In this document: positions 9,438 to 16,732 of the stretch, piece after piece | Numbering within the stretch: the stretch's first letter is position 1 | Layout of the letters: every line of letters starts with the position of its first letter | Assembly: GCA_965202675.1 (NCBI GenBank) | Contig: OZ241842.1 | Location: forward strand, 1,054,001 to 1,118,000 | Reading direction: 5' to 3' | Length of the DNA: 64,000 bases | From: CATQHD01 sp965202675 | Lineage (GTDB): Bacteria > Actinomycetota > Acidimicrobiia > Spongiisociales > Spongiisociaceae | Position numbers and translations under genes: made by a program | The notes under the pieces: generated by a model | Databases searched by the model: none | What the model was told of the DNA's origin: nothing | What the model saw: the letters and a program-made list of their open reading frames with translations, nothing else

Positions 9438-10250
9438 TTACCCGCCCGCCGCCCCGCGGCAGGCCGGCCTCGCGAACAAACCGTCCATCTCATCCAGGGC
9501 CCGGCGGGCCGCCGACTGCTCGGCCTCCCGCTTCGAACGCCCCGTCCCGCTCCCCCGCTCCGCCCCTTCGATCGACACGACCGCGGTGAACAGTTTCTCG
9601 TGGTCGGGGCCGGCTTCGGTGATGCTGTAACAGGGCCTGGCGCCCTGCTGAGCCAAGCGCTCCTGCAGGCGGCTCTTGTAGTCGTTCCAGCCCGGAGCAT
9701 CCGCCCGGCAACGGATCCTCTCCTCCCAATGCTCCAGTATCAAACGCCGGGCCGCCTCCGGACCTCCGTCGAGGTAGACGGCGGCCAACACCGCTTCCAT
9801 GGCGTCGGCCAGGATGGAAACCTTGCTCCTCCCGCCCGTAGCCTCCTCGCCCCTTCCGAGCATCAGATACCGGCCGAGGCCCATCCCCTCGGCTGTCTCG
9901 TGCAGGACGCCCCGGCTGACGGCGGATGACCGGAGCTTGGCCATCTTTCCCTCCGCCAGGTCGGGGTAATGGACGTATATGTATTCGGTTATCACCTGAC
10001 CCAGCACCGAGTCCCCCAGGAACTCGAGGCGCTCGTTGGACGGCCCCAGCCCGGCCTCGGATACATAAGACCGGTGCCGGAGCGCCTGGCCGAGAAGTTC
10101 CTTGTCCTGAAAGGCGTAACCGAGGGACGCCTCGAACCCGCCGCACCCGGAAGGTTCGGGCGGATAGGGCTCCGGGCCGCCGCGGTCGGCCTCCTCCAAC
10201 CCTGGACTTAAAGTAGAAGTTGAATGTTCGGGCGGAAAGGGGGCGGTCAT
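9438..10250 (-). CDS. rnc: Ribonuclease III
   Basis: 270 residues. Cleaves double-stranded RNA in rRNA and mRNA processing. The nuclease signature NERLEFLGDSVLG and the second acidic cluster ADAMEAVLAAVYLDGG are intact. The C-terminal double-stranded-RNA-binding domain starts near residue 185 (DYKSRLQERLAQQG) and ends with the usual Ala-rich helix. The 40-residue N-terminal extension is Pro/Glu-rich and probably disordered. It overlaps the plsX stop by 4 nt and abuts mutM. Confidence 0.95.
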   Translation of the reverse strand: MTAPFPPEHSTSTLSPGLEEADRGGPEPYPPEPSGCGGFEASLGYAFQDKELLGQALRHRSYVSEAGLGPSNERLEFLGDSVLGQVITEYIYVHYPDLAEGKMAKLRSSAVSRGVLHETAEGMGLGRYLMLGRGEEATGGRSKVSILADAMEAVLAAVYLDGGPEAARRLILEHWEERIRCRADAPGWNDYKSRLQERLAQQGARPCYSITEAGPDHEKLFTAVVSIEGAERGSGTGRSKREAEQSAARRALDEMDGLFARPACRGAAGG

Positions 10251-11221
10251 GAACTTACCAGCCCCTGCTCCAACCGCTCCACCAGCCCGCCCTTGACCCC
10301 TTCGACAGCCAGCTCCAAGGCGTTGAAAATGGCGAACCGCGACGACGAGCCGTGGCAGATGACCGCCCCCGCCGAGGTTCCCAGGAGATGGGCGCCGCCG
10401 AACCGTTCGGGGTTGCTGAACGCGTGCATCTCGGCCAAGGGGCCGGCGATGTGGGGCGCCAGGCTCTCGGGGAGGCAGGCGAAGGCCCCGTCCATCAACC
10501 GGACCATGAACCCGGCCATCCCCTCGATGGTTTTGAGGGCCACGTTGCCGGTGAAGCCGTCGGTCACGAACACGTCCGCCCTGCCCCGCAGAATGTCGCC
10601 CCCCTCCAGGTTGCCCGCGAAGTTGACCGGCGCCTCCTCGAGCAGGCGGTAGGCGGCCCGCTCCAGATCGCGGCCTTTGGAGGATTCCGAACCGATGTTG
10701 AGCAGGCCCACCCGCGGTTCATCGATGCGGTAGATGATCTCGGCCGCCAGCGAACCCATCACCGCGAACTGGACCAGGTGGGCGGGCCGCATGTCGAGGT
10801 TGGCGCCTGCGTCCAGCAGCAGGGCCGGGGTGCCGGGGCCGGGGATGGGGGTGGCGATGGCCGGGCGCAGCACACCCTTGATCCGTCCGATCACTATGGA
10901 AGCCGCCGCCATGGCCCCTCCGGTGGAACCGGCGGACACGAAGGCGTCGGCCTGTCCCGAAGCCACCAGCCGGGCGGCGGCCAGCACGGAGGAACCGGGC
11001 TTGTCCCGCACCGCCTTGACGGGGTCGTCGTGCATCTCCACCACGTCGGGGGCGTGCACCACTTCCAGATCGGCGCCCGCCCTGATCAGCTCGGGCTCGA
11101 TCTCCTCGCGGCGGCCGACCAGTACCGGCGCCTGCCCTGCTTCGGCGGACATGACGGCGCCGGCCACTACCTCGGCCGGCCCCCGGTCGCTTCCCATAAC
11201 GTCGAGGGCTACTCGTGCCAT
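10247..11221 (-). CDS. plsX: Phosphate acyltransferase PlsX
   Basis: 324 residues. Converts acyl-ACP to acyl-phosphate for phospholipid synthesis. The start at 11221 gives MARVALDVMGSDRGP, the standard family N-terminus. SAGSTGGAMAAA and the late GTSAGAVICHGSS are family motifs. It follows rpmF by 38 nt, which is the widespread rpmF-plsX pairing, and ends overlapping rnc by 4 nt. Confidence 0.95.
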   Translation of the reverse strand: MARVALDVMGSDRGPAEVVAGAVMSAEAGQAPVLVGRREEIEPELIRAGADLEVVHAPDVVEMHDDPVKAVRDKPGSSVLAAARLVASGQADAFVSAGSTGGAMAAASIVIGRIKGVLRPAIATPIPGPGTPALLLDAGANLDMRPAHLVQFAVMGSLAAEIIYRIDEPRVGLLNIGSESSKGRDLERAAYRLLEEAPVNFAGNLEGGDILRGRADVFVTDGFTGNVALKTIEGMAGFMVRLMDGAFACLPESLAPHIAGPLAEMHAFSNPERFGGAHLLGTSAGAVICHGSSSRFAIFNALELAVEGVKGGLVERLEQGLVSS

Positions 11222-11259
11222 GGCCTTCTCCCGCCGGGCGGTGCGCTCCCTGCGGTCTT

Positions 11260-11439
11260 CTAGACCACCCTGCGGCCGCGGTAGGACCTGCACCCCTCCG
11301 CGCTCATACAGGCGCGGTGCGGCAACTTCGGCGCCCCGCATGCGGAGCAGGCCGCGGTGCGCACCGGGCGCATCTTCATAGCCATCGCTTTGCGCCTCCG
11401 GGTGCGGGAACGCGACATTTTTCTCTTCGGCACTGCCAT
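11260..11439 (-). CDS. rpmF: 50S ribosomal protein L32 (bL32), zinc-binding form
   Basis: 59 residues, easily missed because of its size. It starts MAVPKRKMSRSRTRRRKA, the typical bL32 N-terminus. Four cysteines in the pattern CSAC ... C ... GC form the zinc ribbon, so this is the zinc-containing version. Lies between the YceD-type gene and plsX on the same strand, the usual order yceD-rpmF-plsX. A candidate ribosome site is weak; the start is fixed by family similarity. Confidence 0.93.
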   Translation of the reverse strand: MAVPKRKMSRSRTRRRKAMAMKMRPVRTAACSACGAPKLPHRACMSAEGCRSYRGRRVV

Positions 11440-11524
11440 GGTTTGCCCCTTGGATATATACGGCCCGATTATCGGATGACCCGATGATATCAGGCGCCGG
11501 GCGGCGCAATACCGTCCGCCGCCC

Positions 11525-12061
11525 CTACCCGCCGGTCTGCGGAGGGTCGAGCAAGCCCGCCAACGCCGAGAAGGGCGACCCGGCGGGCTCGGAATGCCCC
11601 CCGCAGGGTTCCGTGTTCAGGTCGCTGCCGCAAGCCGGGCAGAGCCCCCGGCAAGCCCGCGAGCACAGCGGCGCCAGCGGGACGGACAGGCTGAGCTCGT
11701 CGCGGAGGGCGTCGGCGAGGTCGATCTCCCCGTCCGGGGTGATGGGCAGCACCTCCCCGTCAACCCCGCCCGGCGGCGTTTCCCCGTAGACCAGGAGCAC
11801 CGGGGCAACGGCTTCGAACGGCGCAGCAGCCAGGCACCGGTTGCATCGGAGCCGCATGGAAGCCGCCGCCTCGCCCCGCACCAGCACCCCGCCGGATATC
11901 TCCTCGAGGAGCAGACGGGCGGAGACCGGGCCGCAGTCCTCCACCTGGTCGAGCCCTATCTCCAGCGAACCCGTCAGCCTGGCGGGCCGCTGCGCCCCCG
12001 GACGGCCGAGCAGACCGGAAACGCCGAGACGGAACGGATGGAGGGGTTCGTCCGCAATCAT
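11525..12061 (-). CDS. YceD/DUF177 family protein
   Basis: 178 residues. Family members lie upstream of rpmF in most bacteria and are linked to 23S rRNA or ribosome biogenesis. The core holds a conserved Cys pair (RLRCNRCL). A C-terminal Cys-rich stretch (CSRACRGLCPACGSDL) resembles a zinc site. I chose the ATG at 12061 (MIADEPLHPF), 5 nt after the stop of the upstream deacetylase gene. The position next to rpmF supports the call. Confidence 0.85.
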   Translation of the reverse strand: MIADEPLHPFRLGVSGLLGRPGAQRPARLTGSLEIGLDQVEDCGPVSARLLLEEISGGVLVRGEAAASMRLRCNRCLAAAPFEAVAPVLLVYGETPPGGVDGEVLPITPDGEIDLADALRDELSLSVPLAPLCSRACRGLCPACGSDLNTEPCGGHSEPAGSPFSALAGLLDPPQTGG

Positions 12062-12066
12062 GACTG

Positions 12067-13290
12067 TCAACCTCCGGCGGCGCCCTCGTCTGCGCCGCAG
12101 ATCGGCAGGAAGCGCATTCCCCGCTCCGACAGACCTTCGAGGATCATCTCCAGGGCCCGCACGCTCCGGGAGCGGTCGCCCCCGCCGTCGTGGAGCATCA
12201 CGATCGAGCCGTCGAACGCCCCCCTCAGCACCCGCCCGGCGATTTCCCCGGCGGTGAAGCCGAGCCAGTCTGCGCCGCTGACATCCCACAGGATCACATC
12301 CAAGCCGTGGGCGGCGGCCCACTCCCGGTTGGCGGCGGTTATTGCGGCGTAGGGGGGCCGCAGGCAGGCAGAGGCGTGCTCGCCCAGCACCTCCTGCGTG
12401 CGGGCGATGGTGCGGTCGAACGAACTCCGGGACAGCTTGGTCAGGTTCTCGTGGGACCAGGTGTGGTTGGCCAGGATGTGGCCCTCGTCGACGATGCGCT
12501 GCACCAGCTCGGGATAGCGCTGAACCAGGTAGCCGACCACGAAGAACGTGGCCCGGGCGTTGTAGCGGGCGAGAATATCCAGCACCTCGGGCGTATGGAC
12601 GGGATGTGGGCCGTCGTCGAACGTCAGGTGCACGACCGGGCGGTGCGTGAGCACCTCCACCGACAACCGGTAATCGACGCTGCGGGCGGCGGCGGACACC
12701 ACGCTCACCCGCCAGCCGCCGCCTGCGGGCAGCGCCCCCTCCGCCCTCTGGAGGAGCCGGCCCTGCGCGGGAACCGCCAGGCCGTCCTTCCACACCTCGA
12801 TCCACACCCCGGACGGCGCCGCGAGCCGGGCCCTCAATACCTGCCCGGCGGCGGCTTCCACGATGTAGGTGCGCCGATGGAAGGCCTCGATGGAACCGGA
12901 CAGCTCGGCTACGGCGGTTTCCGGATCGAGCTCGACCCGGATGTCCGGCAGGAAACCCGGCGGCTGGAGCAATATGAAGCCCACCGCTTGTTCGAATGAC
13001 CGGGGGGCCGGATATGTCCCGGCGGTTTCTGCAGGTGTATCCGGTTCCGGCGAATCCGACGGCTCCGAAACCGGGCTTTCCCCGTCCGCCCGGTCTTCCC
13101 GGTCGTCTTGGCCGCCCGGCTCGGCCGAGGTAAGCGCCGCGGCGGACAGAGACGCGGCAACCGAAGACGGGAGGCCCGGCGGCGGGCCGGCGGACGAGCC
13201 GGCGGCCGCGGCTTGGGCCAGCAAAAAGCAGACCGCGGCGGCCCCGGCGCTGCGCCGCGCGAAGGACGGCAAGACCGACCCGACGGTCAT
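12067..13290 (-). CDS. Secreted polysaccharide deacetylase (NodB family)
   Basis: 407 residues. Removes N-acetyl groups from cell-wall or extracellular glycans outside the membrane. A hydrophobic signal segment is at residues 10-31. A low-complexity acidic/Pro linker follows, then a poorly conserved beta-rich domain. The NodB domain covers about 215-400. Catalytic motif TFDDGPH, metal motif NHTWSH, RPPYA and the late LHDGGGDRS are all present, so it should be active. The real substrate cannot be read from sequence. It immediately precedes the YceD gene. Confidence 0.88.
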   Translation of the reverse strand: MTVGSVLPSFARRSAGAAAVCFLLAQAAAAGSSAGPPPGLPSSVAASLSAAALTSAEPGGQDDREDRADGESPVSEPSDSPEPDTPAETAGTYPAPRSFEQAVGFILLQPPGFLPDIRVELDPETAVAELSGSIEAFHRRTYIVEAAAGQVLRARLAAPSGVWIEVWKDGLAVPAQGRLLQRAEGALPAGGGWRVSVVSAAARSVDYRLSVEVLTHRPVVHLTFDDGPHPVHTPEVLDILARYNARATFFVVGYLVQRYPELVQRIVDEGHILANHTWSHENLTKLSRSSFDRTIARTQEVLGEHASACLRPPYAAITAANREWAAAHGLDVILWDVSGADWLGFTAGEIAGRVLRGAFDGSIVMLHDGGGDRSRSVRALEMILEGLSERGMRFLPICGADEGAAGG

Positions 13291-13395
13291 CTGTATGCGC
13301 CGATGCGAGCCCCGCAGCGGGGTGTGGGATGGGGGGTCATCATCAGGGAGGCATGGTAACCCCGCCGAGGCCCCGGCCGAGGGCGCGCGCCGCGC

Positions 13396-14361
13396 CTACG
13401 GAACGATCAGCACCTTGCCGGTGGTCTTCCGGCCCTCCAGCGCCCGGTGCGCCTCGGCGGCCTCCTCCAAGGGGCGGCGGGCGCCGATCCGCACCTCCAA
13501 GCCGTCCCGCATCCAGTCGAAGACCTGCCCGGCCCGGCCCAGCAGCTCGGCCCGGTCCGCCGCATGGTCGAACAGGGTGGGCCGGGTGAAGAACAGAGAC
13601 CCATGGGAGCTCAACACCAGCGGGTCGATGGGGTCGACCGCTCCCGAGGCGTTGCCGAAAGCCGCCATCACGCCCCGCGGCCGCAGCAGGCCGAACCCGG
13701 CGGCCACGGTCGCCTTCCCCACCCCGTCGTAGACGACATCGAGGGGCCGCTCACCCCCGATCTCCCGCACCCGCTCGGCGAAGTCCTCCCTCGTGTAGAC
13801 GATCACGTGGTCGGCCCCGGCGCCGGCGGCCAGCCGGGCTTTCTCGTCGGTTCCGACGGTGGTGTAGACGGTGGCGCTCAGCCGCTTGGCCATCTGGATC
13901 AGCAGCAGGCCCACCCCGCCCGCCCCGGCGTGGATCAGACAGGTCGACCCCTCCTCCAGCGGGTAGGTGGACGTAGCCAGATAGTGGGCGGTGAGGCCCT
14001 GCAGCATGACCGCCGCCGCGAGATCCAGGGAGATGTCATCGGGCACCGGCGCCAGCCGGTCGGCAGGCGCCGCCGCCTTCTCCGCATACGCCCCGATGGT
14101 CGTGCAGAAGGCCACCCGGTCTCCCTCCGCCGCGTCATCCACTCCCGGGCCGACCGCCGACACCGTCCCGGCCGCCTCGAGGCCCGGAGTGAAGGGCAGA
14201 TCCACCGGGTAGAGGCCGCTGCGGTGATAGGTGTCGATGAAGTTCAGACCGGCAGCAGCAACCTCGACCACCGCCTCGCCCGGCCCCGGCGCCGGATCGT
14301 CGACCTGCTCGACCCCCAACACCTCCGGGCCGCCCAACCGGCGGACCACGATTGCTCGCAT
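13396..14361 (-). CDS. Quinone oxidoreductase-like medium-chain dehydrogenase
   Basis: 321 residues. NADPH-dependent reductase of the zeta-crystallin/QOR branch of the alcohol dehydrogenase superfamily. N-terminal GroES-like domain with GLNFIDTYHRSGLYP, then a Rossmann domain with HAGAGGVGLLLIQ for NADPH. No catalytic zinc cysteines are visible, which fits QOR. The dispersed element B2 lies upstream on the same strand and might influence its transcription. Confidence 0.9.
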   Translation of the reverse strand: MRAIVVRRLGGPEVLGVEQVDDPAPGPGEAVVEVAAAGLNFIDTYHRSGLYPVDLPFTPGLEAAGTVSAVGPGVDDAAEGDRVAFCTTIGAYAEKAAAPADRLAPVPDDISLDLAAAVMLQGLTAHYLATSTYPLEEGSTCLIHAGAGGVGLLLIQMAKRLSATVYTTVGTDEKARLAAGAGADHVIVYTREDFAERVREIGGERPLDVVYDGVGKATVAAGFGLLRPRGVMAAFGNASGAVDPIDPLVLSSHGSLFFTRPTLFDHAADRAELLGRAGQVFDWMRDGLEVRIGARRPLEEAAEAHRALEGRKTTGKVLIVP

Positions 14362-14689
14362 CGGCTTGCCTCCTCGGTCAGTAGCTCAAGCGGAACGGTA
14401 GCCGCGGCGGCCGAGAACGTTGACCCGCCGTCGTGTGTGTTGACCGCGTGGACGGCCCGGCCGAGAAGGAGAAGACGGACCCGGCTCATCCGACCCGCCG
14501 GCCGCCGGCATGGCGGAGCGACGGTTGATCCGAGGCTGAACCCCACCGCCCCCGACTGTCAAAACCCGCCGGGAAGTACACGGAGGAGGTACACCGGAGG
14601 AGGGCGCATCTTGCTGGCGGCCCGGACAACCGGTCAAGCGGGAAGCTGTCCGCCGCCGCAGCAACCACACGCATCTCGGAACCCTCATC
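14362..14689. other. Intergenic stretch without a recognisable gene
   Basis: GC-rich sequence between the quinone oxidoreductase start and the tail of element B2. Short open frames on both strands show no family character. A leader or promoter of the quinone oxidoreductase gene must lie here, but no convincing -35/-10 pair was seen. Confidence 0.4.
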
Positions 14690-15050
14690 CAGCAACGGCC
14701 CTTGCCTTCACCCGCCCACACCATTCAAGAACGCCACACCATTCAAATAACGCCCCGCCATTCAAGAATGCCCCCCGCCATTCGAGAACGCGAAAATCCA
14801 GCGCACGCCCCCGGCTAACGCCGGGACCCTCCCCCGCCTCCTCCACCAGCACCGGATCCCGCCGCCGGGGCAGGCCGCCCCTGTTCGGGCGCCTGCGCCC
14901 GACCCGACAAGATTCCGATAATGACCCGCCGCTCTTTCCGGAATCCGGCGGCGGTGTTTGTGTGTCAGCACACACATAGTACCGCAAACCTACCACAAAC
15001 CCAATACCCTCATCCCAGAACGCGAAAAATATTCTTGCCCGCCGCCGGGC
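14690..15050 (-). repeat. Dispersed promoter-hairpin element, copy B2
   Basis: Minus-strand order: AAGAATATTTTT (15036-15025), promoter (15004-14976), hairpin CCGCCGC/GCGGCGG, hairpin TCGGGCG-CAGG-CGCCCGA, a GGAGGAGGCGGGGG segment, hairpin CCCGGC-GTTA-GCCGGG, T4, CGCGTTCTCGAA, then tandem TTGAATGGxG units. It matches B1 at 45157-45690 almost base for base in the first 180 nt. Small indels between B1 and B2 shift any reading frame, so it is noncoding. Starts right after the sepIVA-like stop. Confidence 0.75.
14976..15004 (-). promoter_or_regulatory. Sigma-70-type promoter of element B2
   Basis: -35 TTGGGT (15004-14999), 17-bp spacer, -10 TACTAT (14981-14976). An A/T tract lies 20 bp upstream. 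The same arrangement is found in the other three copies. Confidence 0.65.
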
Positions 15051-15079
15051 TCCCGAGCAAAGGCCCAGGAACTGCGCAT

Positions 15080-15604
15080 CTAATGGCCGGGCGCCCTGGT
15101 CTGGTGGAGCTCGTTGCGCATCACCCGGACCTGCTCCAGCACCCTCACCAGCAGGACCTCCAGCCGCTCCAGGCGGTCCTCGGCGTAGTCCTCGGCCTCC
15201 AGCCGCACCTGGTGGGCCTGGTCCTCGGCCCGGCGCACCAAGATGTTGGCCTGCTCGGTGGCTTCGTCGATTATGCGCGTCTCGGAGACCATTTCCTCGA
15301 CCTTCTGGCGCGCCCTGGCCACCATCTCGCGCACCCGCTCGTTGGTCCTGGCCACGAAGGTGTCCCGTTCCCGCACCATCCACCGGGCGGCTCTCATCTC
15401 CTCGGGCAGGCGCTCGTACAGCAGCTCGAGGGTCTGCAGCATCTGTTCCCGATCGATTATCACCTTGCCGGAAGCCGGGATGGCCTTGGCCTCGGAGACA
15501 GCCAGCATCATCTCGGCCACCAGGTCCTGCATATCCCCGATGCTGCGGATGCCGGGGGTCTGCGGTTCCGAATAGGCCTGCTCGGGCGCCGGTTCACCGT
15601 TCAT
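15080..15604 (-). CDS. SepIVA-like coiled-coil protein (DivIVA-related)
   Basis: 174 residues, mostly helical and charged. Heptad-like coiled coil from about residue 65 to 165 (MVARARQKVEEMVSE and ILVRRAEDQAHQVRLEAED are DivIVA-like stretches). In mycobacteria the gene in this neighbourhood (near coaD, rnc, smc) encodes SepIVA, a septum and polar-growth factor; position and composition suggest the same here. The start overlaps the coaD 3' end by 11 nt, so the genes are coupled. Function is inferred from context. Confidence 0.65.
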   Translation of the reverse strand: MNGEPAPEQAYSEPQTPGIRSIGDMQDLVAEMMLAVSEAKAIPASGKVIIDREQMLQTLELLYERLPEEMRAARWMVRERDTFVARTNERVREMVARARQKVEEMVSETRIIDEATEQANILVRRAEDQAHQVRLEAEDYAEDRLERLEVLLVRVLEQVRVMRNELHQTRAPGH

Positions 15605-16076
15605 CGGACCACCGTTCCTTCATTAGGCGGGCAACCTCCGGGGGAACCAGGCCCTCCACCGAACCCCCCAACCGCCCCACCTCCTTGACCAGGGAAGAAG
15701 ACAGGTAGGCGTGCTCGGGGCTGGTAGGGATGAACACGGTGTCGATGCCGGAGAGGTTGTGGTTCATCTGGGCCATCTGCAGCTCGTAGTCGAAGTCCGA
15801 CACGGCCCGCAAGCCCTTTACGATTACATCTGCGCGGCGCGACCGGGCGAAATCGACCAGCAGACCGTCGAAGGACGCCGCCTCGACCTCGGAAACACCG
15901 TCGAACAGGGTCCTGAGCATGTCCACCCGTTCCTCCGACGTGAACATGGGGGTCTTGGAGAGGTTGCGGATGACCGCAACCACCACCCGGTCGAACAGCG
16001 ACGCGCTCCGCCTGATCACGTCCATGTGCCCGTTGGTGGGCGGATCAAAACTTCCGGGGCAGACCGCCGCCGCCAA
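15594..16076 (-). CDS. coaD: Phosphopantetheine adenylyltransferase
   Basis: 160 residues, normal for the hexameric enzyme that makes dephospho-CoA from ATP and 4'-phosphopantetheine. The nucleotidyltransferase motif GSFDPPTNGH is at residue 8. VKGLRAVSDFDYELQMAQMN and the late YLSSSLVKEV are family signatures. Starts 18 nt after the rsmD stop. The rsmD-coaD pairing is widely conserved. Confidence 0.96.
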   Translation of the reverse strand: MAAAVCPGSFDPPTNGHMDVIRRSASLFDRVVVAVIRNLSKTPMFTSEERVDMLRTLFDGVSEVEAASFDGLLVDFARSRRADVIVKGLRAVSDFDYELQMAQMNHNLSGIDTVFIPTSPEHAYLSSSLVKEVGRLGGSVEGLVPPEVARLMKERWSDER

Positions 16077-16094
16077 CCTCTCTCCTCGCTGCTT

Positions 16095-16682
16095 CTATCT
16101 GCGCTCTTCGGCAGGCGCCCCTTCGCCGGACGCCGCCGTCTGCTCATAACGCCAGATTCGGGCCGTCCCGTAAGCGTACTCCCTCCCGGGCGCAAAACCC
16201 GGCATCTCCGGGCGGCGCATATCCGACCGCCGGTGCACCAACGCCGACCCCCCGGCCCGCAGCAGCGGCGCCAGCGCCTCCAGGACGGCTTCCACCGAGG
16301 CGTCGGACTGCTCATAGGGCGGGTCCACGAAGGCCAGGTCGTATATCTCCCGGAGGCCCCGGGCCCTCAGTCCGGCCAGGAACCGGGCTGCTTCCCCCGC
16401 CGCCGCCCGCCCCCCCAGACCCACCGCCGCCAGGTTGCGGTAAAGGACCCGGAGGGCGCGGTGATCCCGTTCTACGAAAACGGCCGAGGCGGCGCCCCGG
16501 CTGAGGGCTTCGAGGCCCAGCGATCCGGTTCCGGCGTAGAGGTCGAGCACGTCGGCGCCGGGGAGGCGGGGGGCAACAGCCGAAAAAACTCCTTCCCTGG
16601 CCTGATCGGTCATAGGCCGGGTAACCAGGCCGGGGGGCGCCTCCAGGCGCCTTCCCTTGGCCGCCCCGGCGATGATCCTCAT
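16095..16682 (-). CDS. rsmD: 16S rRNA (guanine966-N2)-methyltransferase RsmD
   Basis: 195 residues. S-adenosylmethionine-dependent methylation of 16S rRNA. The start at 16682 gives MRIIAGAAKGRRL, the family N-terminus. VLDLYAGTGSLGLEALSRGA is the cofactor motif and FVDPPY the catalytic motif. Between recG and coaD on the same strand, as in other actinobacteria. Confidence 0.94.
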   Translation of the reverse strand: MRIIAGAAKGRRLEAPPGLVTRPMTDQAREGVFSAVAPRLPGADVLDLYAGTGSLGLEALSRGAASAVFVERDHRALRVLYRNLAAVGLGGRAAAGEAARFLAGLRARGLREIYDLAFVDPPYEQSDASVEAVLEALAPLLRAGGSALVHRRSDMRRPEMPGFAPGREYAYGTARIWRYEQTAASGEGAPAEERR

Positions 16683-16732
16683 CGACGACCTCCTGCCTGC
16701 TGTTCCGCACCGCGGCCGGAGCGCCGCAGGCT